Shown: one piece after another, positions 1 to 7,957 of the stretch | Numbering within the stretch: the first letter of the stretch is position 1 | Layout of the letters: the number at the start of each line of letters is the position of its first letter | Assembly: GCA_050633465.1 (NCBI GenBank) | Contig: JBOEGO010000020.1 | Coordinates: forward strand, 115,622 to 179,621 | Source of the DNA: UBA3069 sp050633465 | GTDB taxonomy: Bacteria; Pseudomonadota; Alphaproteobacteria; Rhodobacterales; Rhodobacteraceae | Length of the DNA stretch: 64,000 nt | Reading direction: 5' to 3' | Notes under the pieces: generated by a model | The model's database searches: none | The model's input: the letters and a program-made list of their open reading frames with translations, nothing else | Told to the model about the DNA's origin: nothing | Position numbers and translations under genes: made by a program

Positions 1-734
1 AACCCGTGCGCATCGCCCGCGAAAATCTGGATCGGAGTCACGATCAGGGCCATCCACATCGCCATGGAAAACATGGTGGCGGCGGCGCGGCTGCCGGGGC
101 TGCGCAACAGGTGCCACGCGCCAACGGCCCCCACCACAAAAGCTGTGGTCAGATAGGCCGCCAGCACCATATGCACCAACCTGTAGGGAAAGGAGGGGTT
201 GAAAATGATCGCCCACCAATCGTCTGGAACGAACTGCCCGACATCATTGATGGCATAGCCCTGCGGCGTTTGCATCCAGCTGTTGACGCTGAGAATCCAG
301 AAGGCGGAAAACAGCGTGCCGATGGCAACGATTGCCGTGGCCGCCATATGCAGGCGCGGCCCCACCCGTTCGCGGCCAAACAGCATGATGCCCAGAAAAC
401 CGGCCTCGAGGAAAAATGCCGACAGCACCTCGTATCCCATCAACGGGCCAATGACCGGCCCTGCCTTATCGGAAAACACCGACCAGTTGGTGCCGAACTG
501 ATAGGACATCACGATGCCCGAAACCACGCCCATGCCGAATACCACGGCGAAAATGGTTTTCCAGTAATTGAACAGTCGCAGATAGGCCTGATCCTGTGTG
601 CGCAGCCACAGCGCATTCAGCACCGCAAGAAAGCTGGCCAGCCCGATGGTAAATGCGGGAAAAATGATATGCGCCGAAATGGTAAACCCGAACTGGAAAC
701 GGGCCAGATCGACTGCGGTTATATCGCTGAACAT
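1..734 (-). CDS. cydA: Cytochrome bd ubiquinol oxidase subunit I, CioA type (partial, 3' end outside window)
   Basis: Integral membrane quinol oxidase subunit that takes electrons from ubiquinol and, with CydB, reduces oxygen to water at the inner membrane. The ATG is at 734 and 244 codons are open to the window edge, so the C-terminal half is missing. Visible landmarks are the first helix with the haem-ligand histidine (FTISAHIIFPAFTIG), YQFGTNWS, FFLEAGFLG, and NSWMQTPQGY, which is the form found in cyanide-insensitive CioA proteins; the sequence runs off just after GDAHG. The long plus-strand frame here (6-770) is its antisense shadow. The family is clear; CydA versus CioA naming is inference from those motifs. 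Confidence 0.93.
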   Translation of the reverse strand, partial: MFSDITAVDLARFQFGFTISAHIIFPAFTIGLASFLAVLNALWLRTQDQAYLRLFNYWKTIFAVVFGMGVVSGIVMSYQFGTNWSVFSDKAGPVIGPLMGYEVLSAFFLEAGFLGIMLFGRERVGPRLHMAATAIVAIGTLFSAFWILSVNSWMQTPQGYAINDVGQFVPDDWWAIIFNPSFPYRLVHMVLAAYLTTAFVVGAVGAWHLLRSPGSRAAATMFSMAMWMALIVTPIQIFAGDAHG

Positions 735-917
735 GACAATCCCTGCATTGATCGTTTCAGGTCGGGGTGAAATGGCCAAACGGCATCGTCTTTTGCCGTT
801 TGCCAAAGGCATTCCGGTAGCATGAGGCCCGGTTGTAAGCGGCCCAATCGCCAGAGTCAGGGCAAGGCTAGGACAGAACCCGACCATAGGGCGATGCGGC
901 AAGGTGAAGCTGGCCGT

Positions 918-2294
918 TCACAAAACAGGCGCGCCAAGCCGGAAAATTCCTTGGGACATGCGGCGCAGCGGGCCGGCGGGCGGCACCCCGACCACGCAGT
1001 CCTTTGCGCGATCCTGATACCAACCGGCCAGCGCGGTCAGCGTTGCATCGTCATGGATAAATAGCGCGGATTCAAAATTCAGCAACATCGAACGGATGTC
1101 GAAATTTGCCGATCCGACATAGGCGAAACCGTCGATCAGCCCTGCTTTGGCGTGGATCATGCCGGGCTGATAAAACAGGATCCGGCAGCCGCTGTTCTGC
1201 ATCTCGCGCAGGTATGCGCCGCGTGCGAAATCGGCCAGTAACTGGTTGGATTTTTCGGGCAACATGATGCGCAGGTCGACCCCGCGTTTGGCAGCGATCA
1301 TTAGGGCCGTGTTCAGGGCATCGGTGGGCAGGAAATAGGGCGTGACGATCCAGACCCGTTGTTTTGCCCTGTGGATTGCGCTGACAAGGGCATCGTGCAG
1401 CGGGTCTCCTGCCGTGTCGGGCCCGGAGGGCACCAGCTGCACCCTGGCCGATCCCGCCGCAAGGGAAGGGGCGGGCGGGACGGGCGGGGTGGTCAGATCG
1501 TCCCCGCCTTTGGCGGTGGTCCAATCAGACCGGAACACATCGTTAAAACTGGCGGTGGCCGGCCCCGTTAGCAGATAGGCCAGATCGCTCCAGCGGGTCG
1601 GATCGGGGTAAGGGCCCATATATTCATGGCCGATGTTCATGCCGCCAGCAAAAACGGCTGTGCTGTCGGCGATGACCATTTTGCGGTGGTTGCGCAGGTT
1701 CAAATGGCCGCTGTCGGGGCGTTGCAGCAGGGGCGAGAAATACACGACCCTGCCGCCCGCATCTCTTAGCGCCCCGAGCGCGGCACGGGGCGGTTTCAGG
1801 TTTGCCAGCCTGTCCATGATCACACGCACCCGCACACCCGCCCGTGCCCGTTCGGTTAATTCGTGCAAAAAACCCCGGCCAACGGGATCATCGGCGATAA
1901 GATAAAACAACACATCAAGGCTGTGTTCGGCGCTGCGGCATAGAGAGCGTAGGGCGTTGTGGGCCTGTGCGCCCGAGGTCAACAGTTCCAACTGGTTGCC
2001 CTTGGAAGCGGCGGGAATGCCGTGATGGGCAAATATGGATTCGATCCCCGTGGCCGGTGTTTCGGGCGTCAAGGTGCTGGCCTGCCCAAATCTGATCGGG
2101 GTGAACCGTTTGCCACGTTTGCGAAACCCCAGCGCCAGAAACAGCGGCGTCGCCACATAGGGCAGCAAAATGATAAACAGCAACCACGCGGCGGTGGATT
2201 GCGGTGTGCGGCGCTGTTGCAGAATGACCGCAACAGCCGCCAGTGCGAAAAACGTGATTGTGACCGCTGCAAAATGGGCAAGCACCCAGTTCAT
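918..2294 (-). CDS. cls: Phospholipase D-type cardiolipin synthase
   Basis: Inner-membrane enzyme expected to condense phosphatidylglycerol molecules into cardiolipin. It has 458 aa, within the usual Cls range. The N-terminus has two hydrophobic segments (about residues 5-25 and 35-57) separated by QQRRTPQSTAAW, as in bacterial Cls. Two HKD catalytic motifs are visible: HRKMVIAD followed by FAGGMNIG in the middle, and HAKAGLID followed by YVGSANFD near the C-terminus. The start at 2294 has an AGAGG upstream. The gene is transcribed towards the cyd gene with a 183-nt gap, so it is probably an independent unit. Other two-HKD phospholipase D enzymes are possible, but the N-terminal membrane anchor favours cardiolipin synthase. 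Confidence 0.9.
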   Translation of the reverse strand: MNWVLAHFAAVTITFFALAAVAVILQQRRTPQSTAAWLLFIILLPYVATPLFLALGFRKRGKRFTPIRFGQASTLTPETPATGIESIFAHHGIPAASKGNQLELLTSGAQAHNALRSLCRSAEHSLDVLFYLIADDPVGRGFLHELTERARAGVRVRVIMDRLANLKPPRAALGALRDAGGRVVYFSPLLQRPDSGHLNLRNHRKMVIADSTAVFAGGMNIGHEYMGPYPDPTRWSDLAYLLTGPATASFNDVFRSDWTTAKGGDDLTTPPVPPAPSLAAGSARVQLVPSGPDTAGDPLHDALVSAIHRAKQRVWIVTPYFLPTDALNTALMIAAKRGVDLRIMLPEKSNQLLADFARGAYLREMQNSGCRILFYQPGMIHAKAGLIDGFAYVGSANFDIRSMLLNFESALFIHDDATLTALAGWYQDRAKDCVVGVPPAGPLRRMSQGIFRLGAPVL

Positions 2295-2413
2295 TTTGAA
2301 ACCTCTGTTGTTTGCCGGCCCCGCCGCGGGCGGTCACTGCGTCAGGCCGGGCGGTTATGCCAACGGCGGGTCCAGCAGACCCGCGTCCGCATCCCTTTTT
2401 ATTGTTTCAGCAT

Positions 2414-2857
2414 TCATACATGCGATTGAAACAGATCCGGCCATTTGCCCCGCCGTTCGGCGTGTTTGTCCGAAAAGAAGATGAACATATCCAGATCTGA
2501 TTCGAATGCGTCATATGGATTCAACCCGACGCCCTGCGCACGTTTATAGACCGCTTTTTCGACCACGACCCCGTCCAGCGCGTAATGCAGCCGCGCCTGG
2601 GTCGGGCCGATGATGTCAACAAACACAATGAAACGGTCGGGGTCGTCTTCGTACATGTGATCACCATGGAAAAACACGGTTTTGCCCTGTTTGTTCGTGA
2701 ACCGCCCCCAGAAATCATTCGGCACCAGTTCGCGGAACGCACCTGCGAGTTCGGTGTAATGGACATCTGCTGATCCTTTGCGGATCGCGCCTGTGCTGTC
2801 ATCATACAGCAGGCCGAAGTCCGCTTTGTGTTCCGCGCCGAGTTTCAGTTCGGTCAT
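2414..2857 (-). CDS. Candidate immunity protein of the type VI effector module (unrecognised family)
   Basis: Protein of 147 aa, acidic and without a signal peptide or membrane segment, so likely cytoplasmic. I do not recognise a domain. The ATG at 2857 shares bases with the upstream stop (TAATG), which implies translational coupling to the 543-aa candidate effector. The open frame extends 24 codons further upstream, but that would lie inside the effector gene. Visible features are a conserved-looking FWGRFTNKQGKTVFFHGDHMY segment and an aromatic/acidic C-terminal part (DLDMFIFFSDKH). The position as last gene of the operon, directly after the effector, is the usual place for an immunity gene; that role is inference from position only. 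Confidence 0.75.
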   Translation of the reverse strand: MTELKLGAEHKADFGLLYDDSTGAIRKGSADVHYTELAGAFRELVPNDFWGRFTNKQGKTVFFHGDHMYEDDPDRFIVFVDIIGPTQARLHYALDGVVVEKAVYKRAQGVGLNPYDAFESDLDMFIFFSDKHAERRGKWPDLFQSHV

Positions 2858-4488
2858 TATTGCATCCTTTGTATTACGTCGCGCAAAATGGTTGCGTCCT
2901 GACCAAATTGCGGGGCCAGCCGCTCCCAATGGGTGCGGATGAAATTGTCGGGCTTTTGCGAGAGCCAGGTTGCGAAACCTTCCAGAACCCCGTCGATATC
3001 GGGATTGGGGCGTTGCGAGCTTTCGATGATCGCAAGGTAGCTGTCGCGCGGTGACATTCCCCTGTTGACGGTATTTCGCCGCATCAGCCAGTCAAATGTC
3101 GGCCCCAGTAGATCATCATAAGCTAAGGTATTGCGTTCCCAGATGTAATCAATCAGCGGGCTGGGTGTTGCATCCTTGAATTCCTCTCCAATGCTGCGGC
3201 GCATCTGGTTTGCCTGCCGTGCCAGCCGTTCCAGTGCCGCGTCGCTTAGGTCGTTGGTGGCCTGTGCGGCGATGGGGCCGATCCGGTCCGGCACGGCCTG
3301 TTCATAGGCTTGGCGCAGGGGGTGGTTTTTAACCCCGGTGCCGATCCATGCGACGATATCTTCGACTGCGGATTGCCGCCATGATCCGCGTGCGGCCAGC
3401 CGTGCCACGGCCACACGGCGCGATACCGTCCGCACGACCAGCACGCCAAGACCGGCAAGGACAAGGCTGCCGACGGCCGCAAAAGTCCCCGCCCGCAATG
3501 CGGCGTGCAACCGTGTGACCGCATCGCCGCGGGCGTTGCCATAGCCTTCGACGGCACCCAGCGCAAACCCCGTTGCCGCCGAATAGGTCGCGCCGCGCAC
3601 AACCGCGCCGGTGGTTGTGGTGGCCGTGCGCGCGCCCGCGGCCGCCGCGCCCCCAACGGGGATAAAGATGGTGGGAATGATACCGGCGATCTCTCCTCCC
3701 AGAAAATAGTTGGGGTGGGAAATGCGTTCGATATCCTGAATGCGCCGACGTTCCGCCAGGATTTCGGAATAGGTTTTATCCGACAGCATGATGCTGTCCA
3801 GATAGGAGGCGAATTCCTCTCCGAAACCAAAGGTCAGCCCGTTGCCTGCACCACCGCCAAAGGATTCGCCACGGGTTGCATCGCGCCCGCCCGTGACCAG
3901 CTGGTATTCCTCCCAACACAGCCGGATATTCAGGCGCACGAATTCTTCTTGGGCGTAGTCGGCCCCGCCAAAGATGTGGTCGAAAATGCCGCCCCAGCCA
4001 TACCATGACATTTCCAGAATGCCGATGCGGGGGGGGATCAGGCGTCCGGTGCTGCGGATCAGGTTGACATAACTGGCCTCGAACTCCTCGCGCGCGAGTC
4101 CGGCGGGAATGCCGTTCCATGCGGCCAGATGCTGCGCGGCAAGCTGGCGGTCACGCTGCATCTGTTCGATGTTTTCGCGGGCTTCGTCAATCGCCGCATC
4201 CTGACCGAAAAATACGACAAGTTCGGTATATTCATCGTCGATGCAATGGCTTTGCGGCACGTCCGACCCGTCGGTGGTGCCGGCGGCAACCTCGTCGCCG
4301 GTTGGCACGTCGAACACCTTGTATGGAAGGTCCGCGATCGGTTCGTCCGTTGCCTCGTCATAGGCGATCACGTCGATCCAGTTGTTACAGGGGTGAACGC
4401 TTTGCCCGACGGGTTGCCCGCTGGACGCCGCCGCATCCGCCGCTGCCGCATCGGCGCTGTCGGGATCATATGGGTCGTCTTGTTCCAT
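2857..4488 (-). CDS. Candidate type VI secretion effector with glycine/alanine-rich hydrophobic core
   Basis: Protein of 543 aa with no signal peptide. Order of parts: a low-complexity acidic start (1-30); a predicted beta-rich segment (about 36-95, WIDVIAYDEATDEPIADLPY) like the small N-terminal domains of secreted effectors; a helical region; GNGLTFGFGEEFASYL (about 216-230) followed by HPNYFLGGEIAG, a pattern I associate with phage-ejected and secreted proteins; a Gly/Ala/Thr-rich hydrophobic stretch (about 262-358) that could insert into a membrane; and a charged helical C-terminal part (360-543) that would be the toxic domain. No known catalytic motif is visible. The start overlaps the previous stop (TGATG) and its own stop overlaps the next start (TAATG). 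The effector role is inferred from the DUF4123 adaptor two genes upstream. Confidence 0.75.
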   Translation of the reverse strand: MEQDDPYDPDSADAAAADAAASSGQPVGQSVHPCNNWIDVIAYDEATDEPIADLPYKVFDVPTGDEVAAGTTDGSDVPQSHCIDDEYTELVVFFGQDAAIDEARENIEQMQRDRQLAAQHLAAWNGIPAGLAREEFEASYVNLIRSTGRLIPPRIGILEMSWYGWGGIFDHIFGGADYAQEEFVRLNIRLCWEEYQLVTGGRDATRGESFGGGAGNGLTFGFGEEFASYLDSIMLSDKTYSEILAERRRIQDIERISHPNYFLGGEIAGIIPTIFIPVGGAAAAGARTATTTTGAVVRGATYSAATGFALGAVEGYGNARGDAVTRLHAALRAGTFAAVGSLVLAGLGVLVVRTVSRRVAVARLAARGSWRQSAVEDIVAWIGTGVKNHPLRQAYEQAVPDRIGPIAAQATNDLSDAALERLARQANQMRRSIGEEFKDATPSPLIDYIWERNTLAYDDLLGPTFDWLMRRNTVNRGMSPRDSYLAIIESSQRPNPDIDGVLEGFATWLSQKPDNFIRTHWERLAPQFGQDATILRDVIQRMQ

Positions 4489-5210
4489 CAGCTTTTATGT
4501 TCCGTCAGTCGCAAGGCGATGCCACGGGTCATCGCGTCGGGGTCGCGCTCTTGCAATACCAGTTTGGCAAGGCTGTTCAGCTTTGGGTCGTCCAGCCAGC
4601 GATACCCCAAAAGCACCGACAGGGCCATATGGGATGCGTGGTGCCTGCGCGTTGGCAGGTGATGATGTTGACCCTGCGCCACAACCGCATTCAAAAACTG
4701 TTCGTGTTCTGCCTGACCTGCCCACCCGGCCTGCGCAGGCAGCACATGATCGGCAATGCCCGCTGGTATGGCGGTTTCCATCGCGCTGTCATCAGACAGC
4801 AGTTCGGCTGTGCGCTTGGCCACCCCATGCCAGCCATCCGGCCCGACCACATTCTGCCGCCAGCCATCGAATGCGGCGAAAATCCCGTCAAGCCGCGCAT
4901 CGGGGTCAAGCTCAAACTGCCTTGCTGCCCTGTTGAACACCGCCGCAAATCTGGGGTCGCTGTAAAAGAATGTGCCCTGCGTCACGCTGATCACGGCCAG
5001 CATCCGAATGTCCTTGTTGCGGCGCAATGCCTTTGTTTGTGCCCATTGCTGGATGCGCCGCACCGAACGTGCCACATCGTGCGGATCAGCGCCGATCCCC
5101 TGAAACCATGGTTCAAACCGCTGATACAGCCAGTCGGCAATACCGCGTATGTCGCGATCAATCTGGATCGAATCCAGCCGCGCCAGCGTGTCGTTCGACA
5201 GGGTCAGCAT
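4488..5210 (-). CDS. Unrecognised helical protein of the type VI effector operon
   Basis: Protein of 240 aa with no signal peptide or membrane helix; mostly helical by composition. I do not recognise a family. The ATG at 5210 is chosen because GAGGCGG lies 4-10 nt upstream and it overlaps the end of the DUF4123 gene by 7 nt; a TTG at 5228 has no ribosome-binding site. Landmarks are TQGTFFYSDPRF, DGWHGVAKRTAELL and HMALSVLLGYRWLDDPKLNSL. It sits between the adaptor and the effector with overlapping ends on both sides, so equal expression is likely. It could be a second chaperone that holds the effector's hydrophobic core or loads it on the spike; this is inference. Confidence 0.78.
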   Translation of the reverse strand: MLTLSNDTLARLDSIQIDRDIRGIADWLYQRFEPWFQGIGADPHDVARSVRRIQQWAQTKALRRNKDIRMLAVISVTQGTFFYSDPRFAAVFNRAARQFELDPDARLDGIFAAFDGWRQNVVGPDGWHGVAKRTAELLSDDSAMETAIPAGIADHVLPAQAGWAGQAEHEQFLNAVVAQGQHHHLPTRRHHASHMALSVLLGYRWLDDPKLNSLAKLVLQERDPDAMTRGIALRLTEHKS

Positions 5211-5797
5211 GTCACCGCCTCTGTGCAATACCAGTGTCCGTCAGGGTGCAAACAGGTCACCGTCATCTGCCCCAGTATTTCGGCCATCTGCCATGGCGGC
5301 ATCACCTCTTGCAGGTCGGAAAACGTGACCGGATCATAAAACCGCAGCATCAGGATGCGCCCGTCTTCGGCGCGCACCTTTGTGAACCGCCTCAGGTGTC
5401 GCAATACGGTGGGGCAATCGTCGGGCGTGGTCAGAAACAGGGCGGTGCCCTTGCGAAAGGACAGGGCAGCAGGGGCCGTGTCATCCAGAAACAACCGGCG
5501 CGTCAGATCATGGCGCGGATCAAGGCGCACCAGCCAGGGGCCGACATCGCCCCACTGCTCCCCGGCATCGCCAAGATAAAGGCAGCTGTGTTCCAACCCC
5601 GATGCCTGAAGCAGTTCGCGCAGGCCAAATACCTTGGCCGCATCAATCACGGCATAGGTTTTTGTGGCATCGGCCAAAAAGATTGCATCCAGAGGTTCCG
5701 GAACCGTGCGAACAGGCCAGTCCGTGGCCCATGCCGCCAGCGGTTCGATCACGCCGGATGCTGTTCGGTTCCATGATTTTGTGACCGGAGTATCCAT
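5204..5797 (-). CDS. DUF4123 domain protein, type VI secretion effector adaptor
   Basis: DUF4123 proteins (Tap/Tec) load cargo effectors onto VgrG spikes and are normally encoded next to the effector they serve. This 197-aa protein shows the family pattern: YAVIDAAKVFGL near the N-terminus, PWLVRLDPRHDLTRRLF, a central FRKGTALFL, LRRHLRRFTKVRAEDGR, and the diagnostic RFYDPVTFSDL. The ATG at 5797 is preferred over the ATG at 5803 because AGGA is 6 nt before the former and touches the latter. It is followed by the 240-aa protein with a 7-nt overlap. No VgrG, Hcp or other apparatus gene is in the window, so this is an orphan cargo module relative to what can be seen. Confidence 0.85.
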   Translation of the reverse strand: MDTPVTKSWNRTASGVIEPLAAWATDWPVRTVPEPLDAIFLADATKTYAVIDAAKVFGLRELLQASGLEHSCLYLGDAGEQWGDVGPWLVRLDPRHDLTRRLFLDDTAPAALSFRKGTALFLTTPDDCPTVLRHLRRFTKVRAEDGRILMLRFYDPVTFSDLQEVMPPWQMAEILGQMTVTCLHPDGHWYCTEAVTC

Positions 5798-5805
5798 ATC
5801 CATTC

Positions 5806-5937
5806 CTAGTATTGCCGCGCAGCATGGCCAAGCGCAATGCCACGCAATATAGCCCGGATCAGCGCAGCAACGACCAGAACGATCACGATCCGGACGCCAT
5901 AGCGCCAAACAACAGAAGATTGAACCGGTTTCGCCAT
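5806..5937 (-). CDS. 43-aa single-pass membrane peptide leading the type VI module
   Basis: Short gene, ATG at 5937, preceded by AAAGG 8-9 nt upstream, ending 2-8 nt before the DUF4123 start. The peptide has a basic N-terminus, one strongly hydrophobic helix (RIVIVLVVAALIRAIL) and a short basic tail. It belongs to the same transcription unit as the adaptor and effector. Function is unknown; a small membrane peptide at this place could be an accessory of the effector or an unrelated leader. The good ribosome-binding site and close spacing support that it is translated. Confidence 0.6.
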   Translation of the reverse strand: MAKPVQSSVVWRYGVRIVIVLVVAALIRAILRGIALGHAARQY

Positions 5938-6054
5938 ATTCACTAACCTTTCGCGTTCTTTGGCGGGTCGCGGTCGAACGCTTCCGTCGTTTCGGATGTA
6001 GCAGATTGCGTTCGGGCGGCCTTGGCCCATCAGGTCAGTTGTCGGTAATTGTGG

Positions 6055-6302
6055 TCAAGATCGCTCTGCCCCTGCCGGGCTTATCGTGTGATTGAATTCG
6101 GCGCTCACCATCACGTAGCTGTCCGCGGCCTCGATCCGGCCTGCCAATTCGCCGGAATCGCCCAGACCCAACGCCTCGCAATAGGCCAAAGCGTCGGTGT
6201 GCTGGAACCGCTCGTTTTCGGGCATCCTGCCCCAAAAAGCTCCTCCCCTTCGGCGGGGCAATCAATGACATTGCCCAAAAGATCATAGCAAACGGTCTGC
6301 AT
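6055..6302 (-). pseudogene. Frameshifted remnant, possibly of a DUF1566-type protein
   Basis: From 6302 one frame reads MQTVCYDLLGNVIDCPAEGEELFG; a one-base shift continues it as GQDARK, and a third frame carries HTDALAYCEALGLGDSG to a stop near 6055. The order CYD..GN.I.CP..GE..FGQDA, then a DALAYCEALGLG segment, recalls DUF1566 (Lcl_C) proteins. No single frame is intact, so this is read as debris. The family resemblance is from memory and weak. Confidence 0.35.
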
Positions 6303-6323
6303 CGCATCGCCCAAAGGATACGC

Positions 6324-6604
6324 GAGATTGGCAGTCTTTGTCTTTCCAAATCCACTGGGGGAAGCTGCGCAATAATCGGCGATCACATCGGACCAAGTTT
6401 TACGCTTCTTTGCCTGGACCACTTTGTCCACTGCGCCTTTGGTTTTTAATTCGCTCTTGCGTTGTTTGGTCCAACGCTTTGCTGATCGCTCATTGGGGAC
6501 TGTTTCGGTCAGTGTCAGGACGACTTTGCCCTTTTGCTTCTTTCGAACGGTAGCGGTATAGCTCTGTGATCCGTCCTTCTTTGCGCCGTCATATTGGTTC
6601 CCAT
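6324..6604 (-). pseudogene. Decayed tyrosine integrase, N-terminal fragment only
   Basis: An ATG at 6604 starts in the usual way for island integrases (MGTN) but the body is in another frame from about 6590, so a frameshift lies within the first ten codons. The body (about 6326-6585) reads KKDGSQSYTATVRKKQKGKVV, then SAKRWTKQRKSELK and TWSDVIADYCAA..GKTKTANL, matching the arm-binding and early core-binding parts of phage-type integrases. The catalytic domain (R..H-x-x-R..Y) is absent; the sequence breaks off into an unrelated fragment at about 6324. It points away from dusA and begins 273 nt upstream of it, the arrangement of dusA-integrating islands. Confidence 0.6.
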
Positions 6605-6877
6605 GGGGATTTCCTTTCAGATGTGTGTTTCGATATCCGGGAAAACGGCTCAAGGACCGTTGGGCGGTTGGATCCATGCTCAAGGTTCGATAACTCACCG
6701 CTGTTGCTTTGACGTGGGCTGTGTCGATGCGGGAGGTTGCGACCGTTTCCATGATGGAAAAACGGCGCGGAGGATCGCGTGCGCTGCGGTGCAACATTTC
6801 GGGCTTGGTGCAACAATTTGTTGCACCATTGGCAAAAACGGGGGCAAGCAGGCCCCAGATAGAGGAAAGCGGAACGG

Positions 6878-7921
6878 ATGGCTGAGCAGAGAAACCCGAT
6901 AAAACAAGGGAAATCGGACGTTTCCCGTGCTGCTCGCCTCTCTGTGGCCCCCATGATGGACTGGACGGATCGCCATTGTCGGTATCTGCATCGACTGCTG
7001 TGTCGCAATGCGTTGCTTTATACGGAAATGGTGACCGCGCCCGCGTTGGTGCGCGGCGGTGCGTTGCATTTGCTGGACCATGATCCGGCGGAAACACCTG
7101 TGGCGTTGCAATTGGGCGGGTCCGATCCGGTGGAGCTGGCCAAGGCGGCCAGACTGGGCGCGGCGGCGGGGTATAATGAAATCAACCTGAACTGCGGCTG
7201 CCCGTCGGATCGGGTGCAATCTGGCACATTCGGCGCGGTTCTGATGAAAAATGCGGCACTTGTGGCCGATTGCGTGGCGGCCATGCGCGATGCGGTCGAC
7301 ATCGAGGTGACGGTGAAATGCCGCATCGGTGTGGATGATCAAAACCCCGAAGAGGTGCTGCCCGAATTTCTGGCACAGGTGGGCGCAGCGGGGTGCGAGC
7401 GGTTTCAGATACACGCGCGCAAGGCATGGTTGCAGGGGCTAAGCCCCAAGGAAAACCGCGATATTCCGCCGCTGGATTATGATCTGGTGCTGAAAATGCG
7501 CGGCTATTTCCAGTCGCTGCACCTGTCGGTGAACGGCGGGATTGAAACGCTGGATCAGGCCGAGGCATTTCTGGAAAAAGGGCTGGACGGGGTGATGATC
7601 GGGCGCAGGGCCTATCACCAACCCGCCGATGTCCTGTGTCAGGCCGACAGGCGGATTTTCGGCGCGGGCGACGGGGCGGACAGTGATCCGGTGCAGGTGG
7701 CCCGCCATATGCTGCCCTATATCGAAACGCATCTAAGCCATGGTGGCAAGCTGGGGCAGGTGACGCGCCATATGCTGGGCCTGTTTGCGGGCCGCCCCGG
7801 TGCGCGCATGTGGCGGCGGGTGCTGTCCGAGGGCGCGCATCGCCCCGGTGCCGGCCCCGCGCTGGTGGAACAGGCGCTCTCACATATCACCGCGATGGAC
7901 CATACCGCCGCGCCCGTGTAA
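6878..7921 (+). CDS. dusA: tRNA-dihydrouridine synthase A
   Basis: FMN- and NADPH-dependent enzyme that reduces uridine 20/20a in the tRNA D-loop to dihydrouridine. It has 347 aa, near the usual DusA length. Motifs: the DusA-type start of the barrel SVAPMMDWTDRHCR, LLYTEMVTAPALVRG, VALQLGGSDP, NLNCGCPSDRVQSGTFGA with the catalytic cysteine, VTVKCRIGVDD, IHARKAWLQGLSPKENR and NGGI..GVMIGRRAY. The 5' part of dusA genes is a recognised integration site for genomic islands, and a broken integrase lies directly upstream. It is followed after 36 nt by the TSUP permease gene and may be cotranscribed. Confidence 0.96.
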   Translation: MAEQRNPIKQGKSDVSRAARLSVAPMMDWTDRHCRYLHRLLCRNALLYTEMVTAPALVRGGALHLLDHDPAETPVALQLGGSDPVELAKAARLGAAAGYNEINLNCGCPSDRVQSGTFGAVLMKNAALVADCVAAMRDAVDIEVTVKCRIGVDDQNPEEVLPEFLAQVGAAGCERFQIHARKAWLQGLSPKENRDIPPLDYDLVLKMRGYFQSLHLSVNGGIETLDQAEAFLEKGLDGVMIGRRAYHQPADVLCQADRRIFGAGDGADSDPVQVARHMLPYIETHLSHGGKLGQVTRHMLGLFAGRPGARMWRRVLSEGAHRPGAGPALVEQALSHITAMDHTAAPV

Positions 7922-7957
7922 GCGGGAAGACGACGCCATTTTTCAAAGGGAAATACC

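Noticed and set aside
6..770. Long plus-strand open frame of 254 codons
   Set aside because: It is antisense to a clear cytochrome bd subunit I gene on the minus strand, and its protein is low-complexity His/Gly/Arg-rich as expected for a shadow frame.
4119..5339. 406-codon plus-strand frame across the type VI module
   Set aside because: Composition is Arg/Pro/His-rich with no domain, and the minus-strand genes overlap stop-to-start in a consistent operon with a recognisable DUF4123 protein.
6745..6760. Second attachment-site copy (CCATGATGGA, also in dusA at about 6951)
   Set aside because: Only 10 bases match, too short to call an att repeat.
6111..7097. Single 328-codon minus-strand gene
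   Set aside because: Its first half is antisense to dusA and its promoter region; only the stretch at about 6324-6590 looks like protein (integrase), and the frame breaks on both sides.
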